A DNA stretch of 50,359 nt from Corynebacterium sp. KPL1814. GTDB lineage: Bacteria; Actinomycetota; Actinomycetes; Mycobacteriales; Mycobacteriaceae. Both the position numbers and the translations under genes were made by a program. The notes under the pieces were generated by a model, which saw nothing but the letters and a program-made list of their open reading frames with translations, did not search any database and was not told where the DNA came from. This document shows, one piece after another, positions 1 to 8,740 of the stretch. Where the stretch lies: NCBI RefSeq assembly GCF_000478175.1, contig NZ_KI515779.1, forward strand, positions 1 to 50,359, given 5' to 3'. Position 1 is the first letter of the stretch; each line of letters opens with the position of its first letter.

Positions 1-198
1 TAGGTGGGCATCCATTTCAGCATTCAAACCCCGGGTAATTGAGGCTTGTAACATGCCCCGAACTAGGTCGTTGGCATCCGTGGTGGACGTGCCTAGCTCA
101 TCAATCAGTTTCGCGATTTCTGGGTTAGCAAGCAGCTTCTTTTCAATCGCATCAATCTTGGCCTTATCGGCCGGATCTCGTCTCGCCATAGTAGTCAT
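1..198 (-). CDS. IS256-family transposase, N-terminal part (runs off window)
   Basis: Reading leftwards from an ATG at 198 (a second in-frame ATG lies at 189), this strand encodes an open frame that continues past the window edge. The translation begins MTTMARRD and contains LIDELGTSTTDANDLVRGML and LNAEMDAHL, which matches the N-terminal region of Mutator/IS256 transposases just before the usual EhLGY-type segment. An AGGAG sequence lies about eight bases upstream of the ATG at 198, which favours that start. The DDE catalytic residues are outside the window, so integrity cannot be judged. Family assignment is from remembered sequence character, not a search. Confidence 0.75.
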   Translation of the reverse strand, partial: MTTMARRDPADKAKIDAIEKKLLANPEIAKLIDELGTSTTDANDLVRGMLQASITRGLNAEMDAHL

Positions 199-261
199 TC
201 TGGTTCATCTCCTTATGCGGGTTAGGTTCCCACACACAAACCATTAGACACTCTCAACCCT
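1..261 (-). mobile_element. IS256-type insertion sequence, 5' end
   Basis: This holds the transposase start plus about 60 bases of upstream sequence. The likely outer end is around 250-261, where the minus strand reads GGGTTGAGAGTGTCTAATGG, a plausible terminal inverted repeat; the partner end is outside the window. The element abuts a short IS3-type end rather than ordinary chromosome, so it seems to have inserted into older IS debris. The exact boundary is not proven. Confidence 0.5.
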
Positions 262-285
262 GGCGTGTCCATTTTCCGGGGATCA
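262..285 (-). mobile_element. Isolated 24-bp IS3-type terminus
   Basis: On the minus strand this reads TGATCCCCGGAAAATGGACA followed by CGCC. It has the TGA...CCCC...GGACAC layout of an IS3-family end and resembles the end at about 1146-1172, which has TGAGGTACCCC then GTGGACACC. It points the same way as that end, so it is not its inverted partner and is better explained as the left tip of a second IS3-type element. It interrupts the older orfB immediately after codons for SVQDWA. Confidence 0.4.
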
Positions 286-1116
286 GGCCCAATCTTGAAC
301 GCTATGCATAGCCCACCCCAGCACACGACGGCAATGGCTATCGCGGACCACGCACAAGTACAACCAGCCTTCACCGGTGCGCAGGTAAGTAGTATCTGAC
401 ATCCACACCCGGTTGAGCTCAACGGCATCAAACATGGTCTTGACCAGGCAAGGAAGCGTGGACTTGAGCTTAGATTGAGTCGTTGTCACCGGCATAAAGG
501 CACGCGGCGAGTTCCCTTCAAACCCCACCAGACACATCCGCTTAGCCACAGTCTTTCGGCTAAGAACCATCTGGTCGCGCTCAGCTATTTCTGCGGTGAT
601 CCGCGGAGCGCCATACATCTCGTCGAAGTCTTTTCAGATCCGATGAATCTTGCGATCAACATCATCGTAAAAGGACTTCCGGCAATCTTTACCGGATGAG
701 CGTTGCTGCTGCGTGTACGCCCATGTGTAGTATCCAGACCGAGTTACCTTCAAAAGGCGTGCCATGCGCTTGATGATGAAATTCGCCTTGCTCTGGCTAC
801 ATTAATTCAAACTTTTCTATTCGCGTTGCCTTAAAGCGAAGAAGGCTATCGTTTGACAAAAACTCGTTATCCATCTTCGCTTCTGCAAGCTCACGGCGTA
901 GACGAGCGTTCTCAGCGCAAAGATTGGCCTCGCTTAGCCCATTGGAGGATCCTCGGTGGTTCCGCTCATTTCTACCCACCGGCCTAAAAGGCTAGGTGTC
1001 ACACCGATTTCATTAGCCATATGAGAGATTGGGCGCTGCGATTTAATTACCAGGTTCGCGGTTTCACGTCGATACTCCGGCGTGTATTTTTGGCGGTGTT
1101 GACTCACGGTGAACAT
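286..1116 (-). pseudogene. Decayed IS3-family transposase (orfA plus orfB)
   Basis: orfA starts at 1116 (MFTVSQHRQKYTPEYRRE, an HTH of the IS3 OrfA type). It shifts frame near 950-980, where the product runs from GRWVEM in one frame to RNHRGSSNGLSEAN in another. It continues as a leucine-zipper-like segment (ENARLRRELAEAKMDNEFL) and shifts again near 850. orfB can be followed from about 780 (QSKANFIIKRMARLLKVTRSGYYTW), has a TGA stop at 634-636 where the family has Trp, then continues with MYGAPRITAEIA and VWMSDTTYLRTGEGWLYL, which carries the first catalytic Asp. It is cut off at about 286 before the second Asp and the Glu. It cannot encode an active transposase. Confidence 0.8.
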
Positions 1117-1145
1117 CCACTCTCACGGACACATGATTCGCACTC

Positions 1146-1172
1146 ATCGGGTGTCCACTAAACGAGGGGGTA
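1146..1172 (-). repeat. IS3-type left terminal repeat
   Basis: Upstream of the orfA remnant the minus strand reads TGAGGTACCCCCTCGTTTAG then TGGACACC, a typical IS3-family terminus ending in GGACACC. It marks the boundary between the IS remnant and the gntK upstream region. The matching right end has been lost. Confidence 0.55.
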
Positions 1173-1344
1173 CCTCATTTGTGGAATCTAGGATCTTTGT
1201 AACCTTCGCCAGAATAGGGGATTCCACGAAAAATTCGGAAAGGAAGCTGCTTCTCGTCGAGATCTGCATCCGTAATTTCAAAGTTCGGGTCTTGCAACTC
1301 GAAGCGGATAAACTGAACAGAAAAAGCCAACCCAAGGAGTCACC
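1173..1344. other. Region between IS remnant and gntK
   Basis: No gene is seen here. A 7-bp inverted repeat (TGGAATC at about 1182 and GATTCCA at about 1219) is present, with no identifiable role. No convincing -35/-10 pair was found for gntK. A clear AAGGAG lies just before its ATG. Confidence 0.4.
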
Positions 1345-1854
1345 ATGAACCAGAACAAATTCCGTCACGTCGTCGTCATGGGAGTCTCTGGCTCGGGCAA
1401 GACAACGGTGGGGGAGGTGCTGTCGCCGCTGGTAGGGCTAGAGTACCGCGACGGTGATGACATGCACCCGCAGGCAAATATCGACAAGATGGCCGCGGGA
1501 ACGCCGCTGAATGATGAGGACCGGGAGCCGTGGCTAAAACAGATCGGTCAGTGGTTGGCGGATAGGCCAGAAGGCGCGATGGTGGGGTGCAGTGCACTGA
1601 AGCGAAAGTACCGGGATTTGATTAGAAAGTACTGCCCAAGCGTGGCGTTTGTGCACGTACACGGTAACTTTGATGTGTTGTATGAGCGGATGCAACACCG
1701 TCCGGGACATTTCATGCCGGCGTCGTTGTTGCAATCGCAATTCGATACCTTGGAGCCCTTGGAAGAAGATGAAACTGGCCGCGTCTTCGATGTGACGCGG
1801 CCAGCGGAAGAGATTGCAGAAGACGCTGCGGCTTGGATTAAAACCGGCGCCTAA
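1345..1854 (+). CDS. gntK: Gluconokinase
   Basis: Cytoplasmic kinase that phosphorylates D-gluconate with ATP to 6-phosphogluconate, feeding the pentose phosphate pathway. The 169-residue product has the normal length of GntK-type kinases. It carries a P-loop GVSGSGKT at residues 13-20, a gluconate-site segment YRDGDDMHPQANIDKM, and the GCSALKRKYRD motif of the shikimate-kinase-like GntK family. The ATG is preceded by AAGGAG at good spacing. It converges with the gluconate permease, and the two stop codons overlap in the four bases CTAA (1851-1854), so kinase and importer form a pair although they are not co-transcribed. Confidence 0.93.
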   Translation: MNQNKFRHVVVMGVSGSGKTTVGEVLSPLVGLEYRDGDDMHPQANIDKMAAGTPLNDEDREPWLKQIGQWLADRPEGAMVGCSALKRKYRDLIRKYCPSVAFVHVHGNFDVLYERMQHRPGHFMPASLLQSQFDTLEPLEEDETGRVFDVTRPAEEIAEDAAAWIKTGA

Positions 1855-3245
1855 AAGACTGCGGCCACGCCGTAGAGGACTAGGACGAGTGTGAAACCGA
1901 TGATGGAGATGAGCATCTGGTTGACGGTCCAAGTCTTCAGAGTTGTCATGGTATCCATACCCATCAGGCGGCCGACGAGCCAGAATCCGGAATCGTTGAC
2001 GTGAGAGCCAAAGACCGAACCGGCGGCGGTGGCCACGACGATGAGTGCGAGTTGGAGTTCGTTGAACCCGCCAGCCTCCACGGCGGGGACCATGAGGGCA
2101 GCAGCAGTGGTGAGTGCGACGGTGGCCGAACCTTGTGCCAAGCGGAGGGCTACGGCGATGAGATAGCAGGCCAGGATGACGGGGATACCGAGACCGGAGA
2201 GGGAATCGGCAAGCGCATCGCCAATGCCGGAGGTGCGAAGCACTCCACCGAACATGCCGCCCGCACCGGTAATAAGTACGACGGAACAGATAGGGCCAAG
2301 CGAGGAGTCAACGAGTTTTTCCAACGCCGACTTTTCCACGCTGCGGCGCAGGCCCAGAACTACCAATGCGATAAGCACCGTAATCAGCAGTGCGATTGGG
2401 GTTTGGCCGAGCATGACGAAGAACCTGACCCACGTGGCATCGGCATCAATGGTGCCGTAGGAAGCTAGAGCGTTGAGCCCAGTATTGAAGAAGATAAGCA
2501 CCATCGGGATGAGCAGGATGGAAATCACTGTGGTGGCGGACGCAGGTTTTAAGGGTTGTTCTTCCTCATCAAGGACGGGCCCGGCGATGGCGTCAGTGAC
2601 CTTGAACGGGAATTTCTTTCCGGCCACTAGTCCAAAGCGGTAGCCAGAGATATACCAGGTAGGCAGAGCCAGCAGTAGGCCGACGAGCAGCACCAAGCCA
2701 AGATCGGCGCCGTAGAATTCGCTTGCGGCGACAGGACCGGGGTGCGGTGGCAGGTAGACATGCATGACAGAAAATGCGCCAGCGGCCGGCAAGCCAAAGG
2801 CAAGGACTGGGCCATTCAAGCGGCGGGCAACAGCAAAGATAACCGGCAGCATCACGATAAGCCCAGCATCAAAGAAGATAGGGAAGCCCATAATCAGCGA
2901 GGCGACGCCGAGTGCAAGAGGCGCTTTATTTTCGCCGAAGCGGCGAACCATGGCATCGGCAAGCGATTTCGCACCGCCGGAAGATTCCACGAGCCGGCCG
3001 ATCATGGCGCCGAGCCCCACCAGTAGCGCAACCGAGCCAAGGGTGGAGCTGAAACTTTCCGTCATCGTAGGGACAATGCCTTCGAGTGGTATGCCTGCCG
3101 CGAGTGCCGTCAGAGCGGACACCACCAGCAGCGTGAGAAAAGCATGGAGCTTGAAATATATGACCAGTACCAAAATTACAGCGACCGCAGCAACTGCAAT
3201 CCCTAGCAACGTACCAGTGGACAATGTGGGCTCCCACGTCTCCAT
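1851..3245 (-). CDS. gntP: Gluconate:H+ symporter, GntP family
   Basis: Integral membrane permease of 464 residues, the standard size for GntP/DsdX-type transporters, with about 12 to 14 hydrophobic segments along its length. Diagnostic stretches are GRLVESSGGAKSLADAMV, GFPIFFDAGLIVMLPVIF, MHVYLPPHPGPVAASEFYGAD and RLAQGSATVAL near the C-terminus. It should import gluconate with protons. AAAGGAG precedes the ATG by eight bases. Its partner is the convergent gluconokinase. Other GntP-family substrates (fructuronate, idonate, D-serine) are possible, but the adjacent gntK supports gluconate. Confidence 0.9.
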   Translation of the reverse strand: METWEPTLSTGTLLGIAVAAVAVILVLVIYFKLHAFLTLLVVSALTALAAGIPLEGIVPTMTESFSSTLGSVALLVGLGAMIGRLVESSGGAKSLADAMVRRFGENKAPLALGVASLIMGFPIFFDAGLIVMLPVIFAVARRLNGPVLAFGLPAAGAFSVMHVYLPPHPGPVAASEFYGADLGLVLLVGLLLALPTWYISGYRFGLVAGKKFPFKVTDAIAGPVLDEEEQPLKPASATTVISILLIPMVLIFFNTGLNALASYGTIDADATWVRFFVMLGQTPIALLITVLIALVVLGLRRSVEKSALEKLVDSSLGPICSVVLITGAGGMFGGVLRTSGIGDALADSLSGLGIPVILACYLIAVALRLAQGSATVALTTAAALMVPAVEAGGFNELQLALIVVATAAGSVFGSHVNDSGFWLVGRLMGMDTMTTLKTWTVNQMLISIIGFTLVLVLYGVAAVF

Positions 3246-3364
3246 AGGGCAGGCTCCTTTACTTGTGCAAACCTTTGAATAAGGGCAACGTTAGCAGCAG
3301 CGCTGCTAGCCGATGCCCATATTCGCCCAACGCGGCTTATCCAACACCCCGAAACTGGGCATAT

Positions 3365-3397
3365 AAAAATCCCCTGGCTCCCGTTCAGGACCAGGGG
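3365..3397 (-). terminator. Intrinsic terminator after the secreted protease gene
   Basis: On the minus strand a perfect 7-bp stem CCCCTGG/CCAGGGG (arms 3391-3397 and 3371-3377, 13-base loop) is followed by ATTTTT. It lies just downstream of the protease stop codon at 3414. Confidence 0.8.
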
Positions 3398-3413
3398 AGA
3401 AGCCGAGGCAAGC

Positions 3414-4031
3414 TTAGTCGAACTGACCTTGGATGATGGCCGCTGCATCAAGCGGGGTTACGTGATAAGAGATTGGATTTTGATTGGAACCTGCCATAAG
3501 TGCGCCGGCACAGGAATGCCCCGCGCCCATCATGTGGCCTAGCTCGTGAGCAATGGTGCCTTGGAGCGCCTCAGGGTAGGTGGCGTTGGGCATCTTGATG
3601 GAGACCAACTTGTGATCTGGGTAAGCCGACCCCTGGACGTAGCCGCGAGGATCCGGATTGTAGATGATGGAAATGGTGTCATCATCAGCTTCGGAAGGCT
3701 TTACTTCCTGAAGGGAAGCCTTCCCCCCGAGAGCCTCATTCCACTCGGCAACGGCGGCGTCCAGCTGCTTGCGGTATGGGAAGTTATCCGCCACTTTGTA
3801 CTTCAGTACGCCATCGCTGAAATAAGGTTTTACAGAGTCCTCATCGTGGAGGATGGAAGGATCTGGAACCGGCTTGCCCTCGTTAGCTAGCTTGGTGATG
3901 GTCTTGCAGGTTCCAGGATCGATGATGGAACGTACTGGGTCGCTCTTTGCGTTCGCTGCCGGCGCGGCGATAGTACCGAGAATGGCGGTGGTGGCAAGGG
4001 CAGTGACAGATAGCTTCTTTAGAGAGCGCAT
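3414..4031 (-). CDS. Secreted metzincin-type zinc protease (snapalysin/matrixin-like)
   Basis: A 205-residue exported protein. Residues 1-28 form a Sec signal peptide (MRSLKK, hydrophobic core, cleavage probably after ANA). The mature part carries an extended zinc site HELGHMMGAGH, with H162, E163, H166 and H172, which is the HExxHxxGxxH signature of metzincins. A candidate Met-turn follows (ALMAGS, M179). The domain before it has the segment SIIYNPDPRGYVQGSAYPD seen in small extracellular matrixin/M7-type proteases. It probably degrades proteins outside the cell, perhaps host or competitor proteins; the substrate is unknown. It is monocistronic, with its own terminator. Confidence 0.75.
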   Translation of the reverse strand: MRSLKKLSVTALATTAILGTIAAPAANAKSDPVRSIIDPGTCKTITKLANEGKPVPDPSILHDEDSVKPYFSDGVLKYKVADNFPYRKQLDAAVAEWNEALGGKASLQEVKPSEADDDTISIIYNPDPRGYVQGSAYPDHKLVSIKMPNATYPEALQGTIAHELGHMMGAGHSCAGALMAGSNQNPISYHVTPLDAAAIIQGQFD

Positions 4032-4201
4032 CGGCAGTTAGTGACCTTTCGATTGGCTTTATCGTTCGTGGAATGCAGTTGGTCTTAGCAATATCCGCGG
4101 GAAACAGAATTGCGTGGATGCCTCAGGCAATCGAGTAACAATGAATTTTTGCTACACCGGGCAAAGTAGAAATTTACATTGTTAACTTCGCTTTGTCGAC
4201 T
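4032..4201. other. Promoter region of the protease, 170 bases, no gene
   Basis: AT-rich sequence upstream of the protease (minus strand) and downstream of ugpC. No clear intrinsic terminator for the ugp operon and no confident promoter hexamers are visible. AAAGG about 14 bases before the protease ATG is the nearest ribosome-binding sequence. Confidence 0.35.
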
Positions 4202-5296
4202 TTAGTTTAGACGCTCACCAGTAGAAGAACTAAATAGGTGGATGCGGTCAGGATCTGGGGAAACGCGGAAAGTGTCACCCACCGTGTAATCACGGCGAGC
4301 GCTTACTAACATGCCAGTTTGTCCGCCCATTCGGGTCGTCGACTGTAGATTCTCCCCGGATTCTGCCAAGTCGCCATAGAGGTAGGTTTGATTGCCGAGC
4401 TCTTCAACGTGCTTAACGGTGAATTCCGCACCTTCCTCTGTGTGCACCCAATCTTCAGGGCGAACGCCAACGGTAATGGATTGCGCACCATCGAAGTCGT
4501 AATTGGCCAAGTTGATGCGAGTAGACCCCAGTGAAAGCTGGCTAGAGGTGAGTGCGAGGTTGTAGATATTCATCGCAGGGGAGCCGATAAAGCCGGCAAC
4601 GAAGACGTTTTGGGGGCGATCGTAGATTTCACGAGTGGTATCTACTTGTTGTAGGACACCGGCGTTAAGAACTGCGACGCGGTCACCCATGGTCATTGCT
4701 TCGGTCTGGTCGTGGGTCACGTACACCGTCGTGGTGCCTAGGCGGCGTTGCAAATTTGAAATCTGCGCGCGGGTAGAGACGCGTAGTTTTGCATCCAGGT
4801 TGGATAGTGGCTCGTCCATGCAGAATACAGCAGGTTCGCGCACGATGGCGCGGCCCATCGCTACACGCTGACGCTGGCCGCCTGAAAGATTCGCGGGTTT
4901 TCGGTCAAGTAAATCCTCCATCTGCAAAATTTTCGCGGCTTCTTGCACACGCGTCTTAATCTGGTCCTTGGGAACTTTCCGGTTCTCCAAGGCAAAGGAC
5001 ATATTCTGCGCGACCGACATATTCGGGTACAGGGCGTAGTTCTGAAAGACCATGGCTACGTCTCGATCTGATGGGCTGACTCCAGTGACGTCTTTTCCGC
5101 CGATCCGAATGGAACCTCGGTCCGTTGGCTCAAGGCCAGCGAGCATTCGAAGGCTGGTGGATTTTCCGCAGCCAGAAGGCCCGACGAGGACCAAAAATTC
5201 GCCATCGGCAATATCTAGATTGAGTTGGTCAACTGCGGGACGCTCCGCGTCTTTGGAGTAGATGCGGCTTGCTCCATCAAATGTGACAGTAGCCAT
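4202..5296 (-). CDS. ugpC: ABC transporter ATPase, sn-glycerol-3-phosphate uptake (UgpC/MsmK type)
   Basis: ATP-hydrolysing subunit of a carbohydrate/organophosphate importer, 364 residues. The nucleotide-binding domain carries Walker [10 protein letters not shown] (39-47), Q-loop [14 protein letters not shown], signature [16 protein letters not shown], Walker [13 protein letters not shown] and the H-loop [11 protein letters not shown]. The C-terminal 130 residues form the OB-fold regulatory domain of the MalK/UgpC group ([11 protein letters not shown]). It is last in the operon, 37 bases after ugpB. Proteins of this group can serve several sugar importers, so UgpC rests on the operon context. 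Confidence 0.85.
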   Translation of the reverse strand: MATVTFDGASRIYSKDAERPAVDQLNLDIADGEFLVLVGPSGCGKSTSLRMLAGLEPTDRGSIRIGGKDVTGVSPSDRDVAMVFQNYALYPNMSVAQNMSFALENRKVPKDQIKTRVQEAAKILQMEDLLDRKPANLSGGQRQRVAMGRAIVREPAVFCMDEPLSNLDAKLRVSTRAQISNLQRRLGTTTVYVTHDQTEAMTMGDRVAVLNAGVLQQVDTTREIYDRPQNVFVAGFIGSPAMNIYNLALTSSQLSLGSTRINLANYDFDGAQSITVGVRPEDWVHTEEGAEFTVKHVEELGNQTYLYGDLAESGENLQSTTRMGGQTGMLVSARRDYTVGDTFRVSPDPDRIHLFSSSTGERLN

Positions 5297-5333
5297 GGTG
5301 TTACCTTTCAGATGTTAAGGAGAATTGGCACGG

Positions 5334-6656
5334 TTAGCCGTTAATGACGGGCTTTACCTGGTTGTCATAAATGGACTGCAGAGTCTTTTCCAGATCCGTG
5401 AGCACCTTGGTGACATCGTCGCGGTTGGTGACGATCTTCTCGAAGGCTCCACCAATCTCCTGATCTGCACCAGGGAGGAATACACGGGCGTTGTCCTGTG
5501 GGCGAGTTTCTGGAAGCTGCTTGATAGCAGTCTCGAAATTCGGGTTCTCTTCCATGAATTTCTTTTGTTCCTCGTTGTCGGCAGCAGAAGAGCGGACCGG
5601 CATGTAACCCACATTTTGGGACCAGTACGAGGTGTTTTCGTCGTTCGTGATGAAATCAATCAGCTTAATGGCTGCCAACTGGCGGTCCTTGCTAATACCG
5701 GAAGGAATGGCAAGACCGGCACCTCCGGTGGGGCAAGCGCCGTCTCCCTTTGGATTGGGAAGGAATGCGGTTCCTAATTCGAAGTCAGCGGTATCAGAGA
5801 TACCTGCAAGGTCGCCTGTGGATAGGACAGTGGCTGCAGCCCGTCCGGTACCGAATTCCATAGCCATGTCATTGCCCATGTAGGAATAGCCATTCTTGCT
5901 ATCGGTAACATCCTTGAGCCATTCCACAGCCTCGATGGTTTTGCCATCAGTGAACTTCAAATCCCACTCATCGGAGTAGGCGCCGCCCTTAGACCACAAG
6001 GGGCCTTGGAAAATCCATCCCAGGTAGCCAACGGCGTCGCCCCAGCCAAATGGCTTCATTTTGGAATCCGCGCTCGCGAGCTTTTTAGACCACTCATCCA
6101 TTTCGTCCCAAGACTCCGGTCCGCGGTCCGGCAGGCCAGCCTTCTTCCAAGCGTCCTTGTTATAGAAGAACAGGGGAGTCGACCGAGCAAAGGGAAGCGC
6201 GAAGTGGCCGCCGTCGTAGTTGTAGTCCTCATAGAGTGGCTGGACATAGCTTGAAAGGTCAATATCGGCTTCTTTGGCTAGATCATCAACATTGGCAATC
6301 TGCCCGTTGATAGCGAAGTTGTACCACCACACATCGGAGAGAACCACGATGTCTGGAAGATCAGAGCCGGTGAGTGCAGCATTAAACTTTTGTGCTGCCT
6401 CCTCGTAGTTCTTTCCAGCGTCAACAAGGTTGACCTTAATATCAGGGTTTTCCTTCTCGAAGCGAGAGATGATTTCCTTTTCGATGTCCTTTGAAGAAGC
6501 TGGGTGGTTGGACCACCACGTCAATTCCGTGACCTCGCCACCATTGCCACCGTCGCTACTGCCCTGGGAACTCGTAGATGAGGTGCCAGCACAAGCGGCA
6601 AGAAATGAAGCGGTAGAAGCAGTGGAAGCTAGTGCGAGAAACTTACGGCGAAGCAT
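5334..6656 (-). CDS. ugpB: Solute-binding lipoprotein, UgpB type
   Basis: Periplasm-facing substrate receptor of the ABC importer, 440 residues. It begins with a lipoprotein signal peptide (MLRRKFLALAST...) whose lipobox LAAC puts the acylated Cys at residue 22, followed by a Ser/Gly-rich linker. The body is a family-1 extracellular solute-binding fold (LTWWSNHPASSKDIEKEII, DLPDIVVLSDVWWYNFA, LPFARSTPLFFYNKDAWKKAGL). The last two segments resemble the E. coli UgpB segments around its STPVLYYNKDAFKKAGL. Gene order ugpA-E-B-C is the one remembered for C. glutamicum. A maltose/trehalose-type receptor cannot be excluded by eye. Confidence 0.82.
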   Translation of the reverse strand: MLRRKFLALASTASTASFLAACAGTSSTSSQGSSDGGNGGEVTELTWWSNHPASSKDIEKEIISRFEKENPDIKVNLVDAGKNYEEAAQKFNAALTGSDLPDIVVLSDVWWYNFAINGQIANVDDLAKEADIDLSSYVQPLYEDYNYDGGHFALPFARSTPLFFYNKDAWKKAGLPDRGPESWDEMDEWSKKLASADSKMKPFGWGDAVGYLGWIFQGPLWSKGGAYSDEWDLKFTDGKTIEAVEWLKDVTDSKNGYSYMGNDMAMEFGTGRAAATVLSTGDLAGISDTADFELGTAFLPNPKGDGACPTGGAGLAIPSGISKDRQLAAIKLIDFITNDENTSYWSQNVGYMPVRSSAADNEEQKKFMEENPNFETAIKQLPETRPQDNARVFLPGADQEIGGAFEKIVTNRDDVTKVLTDLEKTLQSIYDNQVKPVING

Positions 6657-6731
6657 GGGTATCTCCTTATATTTAAGTCAAATTGCGAAGAAGTGGGTGA
6701 AAACGGCGAGCGCGATGGGGATAGAAACCTT

Positions 6732-7598
6732 CTAACCTTTTACGGCGCCAGTGGTGAGACCTTGAATCATGTATTTCTGCAGGCCAAGGAAGATGACGAC
6801 CATCGGAAGAATGGTTAGAACGGTAGCGGCCATTACTGGGCCCCAGTTAGTAACGCCATCATTGTTTTGCAACATGGTCAGGCCCACCTGCAAGGGAGCG
6901 ACACGTTCCGTATCTGCCATCAGGAAAGGCCACAAGTAGGTATTCCACTCGTTTACTAGGGTGATCACGGAAAAAGCTGTCAATGTTGGCCAAGAAACGG
7001 GAAGAAGCACCTTGGTGAGCAAGCGAATGGGGCCGGCGCCGTCCATGCGAGCAGCTTCCACAAGCTCATAAGGCAAGGACAGGAAGTGATTGCGCATGAG
7101 GAAGGTGCCGAATGCAACACCAGCCAGCGGGACGATGATGCCGACAAAGGTATTACGCCAGCCCAAGGAATTGACCAAGGCGTAGTTGGAAATCACCGTG
7201 ATTTCTGCGGGGACCATCAGGGAAGAAACCACCACGATGAACACTAGATTGCGTCCTGGGAAGCGAAGGATAGATAACGCGTAGGCGGAGACGACACCAA
7301 GCACAATCTTTATAGCGGATAGCACCGCGGTAATGAAGACCGAGTTACGCAGGTAGGTCCAGAAAGGGACGCGCGTTGTGGCATCTGCGTAATTTTTGGT
7401 TTCCCACGTCGGCGGTAGCCAGTTAACTGGGTCGGTGTAAATATCACCTCTGGCCTTGAATGAGGTCATTAAGATCCAGAACAACGGCAGTCCCACGAGT
7501 AGGAGGACGAGGATAATTCCTACGTACCCACCGATGAGTTTGGCACGCCTTGCTACAGGGGAAGAGTCTGTGATCATGTGAAGATTTGAATCAGCCAT
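6732..7598 (-). CDS. ugpE: ABC transporter permease, UgpE type
   Basis: Inner-membrane subunit of 288 residues with six predicted membrane spans. The EAA loop (LPYELVEAARMDGAGPIRLLTKVLLPVSWP) contacts the ATPase. This sequence type belongs to the MalG/UgpE half of carbohydrate ABC permeases. The start is an ATG at 7598, nine bases after the ugpA stop, indicating translational coupling. It pairs with UgpA to form the channel and ends 76 bases before ugpB. Confidence 0.87.
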   Translation of the reverse strand: MADSNLHMITDSSPVARRAKLIGGYVGIILVLLLVGLPLFWILMTSFKARGDIYTDPVNWLPPTWETKNYADATTRVPFWTYLRNSVFITAVLSAIKIVLGVVSAYALSILRFPGRNLVFIVVVSSLMVPAEITVISNYALVNSLGWRNTFVGIIVPLAGVAFGTFLMRNHFLSLPYELVEAARMDGAGPIRLLTKVLLPVSWPTLTAFSVITLVNEWNTYLWPFLMADTERVAPLQVGLTMLQNNDGVTNWGPVMAATVLTILPMVVIFLGLQKYMIQGLTTGAVKG

Positions 7599-7606
7599 AG
7601 GGTGGG

Positions 7607-8620
7607 TTAACCTCGCTTATCCATGATGCGGACCTGAATCAACGTAACGACGAGCAGGATGAGGAATAGGATTGTCGCAGCAGTGGCGCCGTAACCAGCA
7701 CGGAAGTTGACAAAGGTTTCGTTATAAATCTGAAAAACCAGGGTCTGGGTGCCGTTTCCTTGAGGGCCGCCCCGGGTCATGACGTTGATGATGTCGAAGA
7801 CCTGCACAGAGTTGAGCAGTACCGTAATGGAAAGGAAGAAGGTGGTATTGCGCAGTTGCGGCATTGTCACGCGCCAGAATTTACGCCAACGGCCTGTTCC
7901 ATCAATGGCGGCAGCTTCGTCTAATTCCTTATCTAGGCCCTGTAGGGCAGCCAAGTAGATGACAAACGTATAACCCAAGTTCTTCCACACGAATGTAAAT
8001 GTCACCATGAACAACGCCCAGCCAGGCACGGCATAAAAGTTTGGAGAACTAATGCCAAACCATCCGAGGATTTCTTGAATCAACCCAAAGTTGGGGTCGA
8101 ATACGAACTGGAAGGCGATACCGATTGCGGCACCGGAGATGGCGTAGGGCGCGAAGACCACCGAGCGTGCGAAGTTGCGGCCCCTGATCTTTTGATTGAG
8201 AAGTAGCGCAAGCGCGAGCCCAATAACCATGGAGCCGATGACCGCGAAAAAGGTGAAAATGACGGTATTTAATACAATCGTCTTTGTGTCATCGCGCGTG
8301 AACCACTCCACGTAATTATCAAAGCCAACAAAAGTGGAGCTTGAACTGGAAATATTCCAATTAAAAAAGGAAAGCCGAATATTATCCAGCAGCGGCCGGT
8401 AGGTAAAGATAGCCAGCAAGATGAGGTTGGGCGCCAAAAGTACGGCAGCCAGCAACCATTCTTTATGTCGGCTCTTTGTAGCCTTTCGTACGAGCTCCGA
8501 TGAATTATCGTTGCTCGGGCCAGTGGCCGTGGCAGTCGCGATGCCGTTCTTAGCGTCGGCGTGGTCATCCCTGAGAGTCACCCAGCCAACGTAAACCGCG
8601 TAGATTACGGGGTGTTTCAC
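7607..8620 (-). CDS. ugpA: ABC transporter permease, UgpA type
   Basis: First gene of the operon and the MalF/UgpA-like permease, with six spans and an EAA loop (ALQGLDKELDEAAAIDGTGRWRKFWRVTMPQL). The drawn start is a GTG at 8620 with no good ribosome-binding sequence. The first 50 residues are hydrophilic and unlike the family, so an internal GTG at 8581 (VTLRDD) is equally possible; membrane segments begin only around WLLAAVLLAPNLILLAIF. A -10-like TACAAT (minus strand, 8646-8641) lies 20 bases upstream of 8620. Farther upstream sits a small-RNA terminator (8691-8740), so read-through from the RNA promoter could also feed this operon. Confidence 0.85.
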   Translation of the reverse strand: MKHPVIYAVYVGWVTLRDDHADAKNGIATATATGPSNDNSSELVRKATKSRHKEWLLAAVLLAPNLILLAIFTYRPLLDNIRLSFFNWNISSSSSTFVGFDNYVEWFTRDDTKTIVLNTVIFTFFAVIGSMVIGLALALLLNQKIRGRNFARSVVFAPYAISGAAIGIAFQFVFDPNFGLIQEILGWFGISSPNFYAVPGWALFMVTFTFVWKNLGYTFVIYLAALQGLDKELDEAAAIDGTGRWRKFWRVTMPQLRNTTFFLSITVLLNSVQVFDIINVMTRGGPQGNGTQTLVFQIYNETFVNFRAGYGATAATILFLILLVVTLIQVRIMDKRG

Positions 8621-8690
8621 ATAATGGAAACTTTTGATGAATTGTAATCGTCGAGTCCGTAAAGGCTAGGGGACTATTGCGAACTCGATG

Positions 8691-8740
8691 AAAACAACTC
8701 CAGCGCCCGGGCCTCAGTAAAGGGCCGCAGGGCGCTGGAG
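8691..8740 (-). terminator. Intrinsic terminator of small RNA A
   Basis: Stem arms 8740-8730 and 8708-8698 (11 perfect pairs, mostly G-C) enclose a 21-base loop with an inner GGCC/GGCC pair. TTGTTTT follows at 8697-8691 on the minus strand. Confidence 0.85.
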
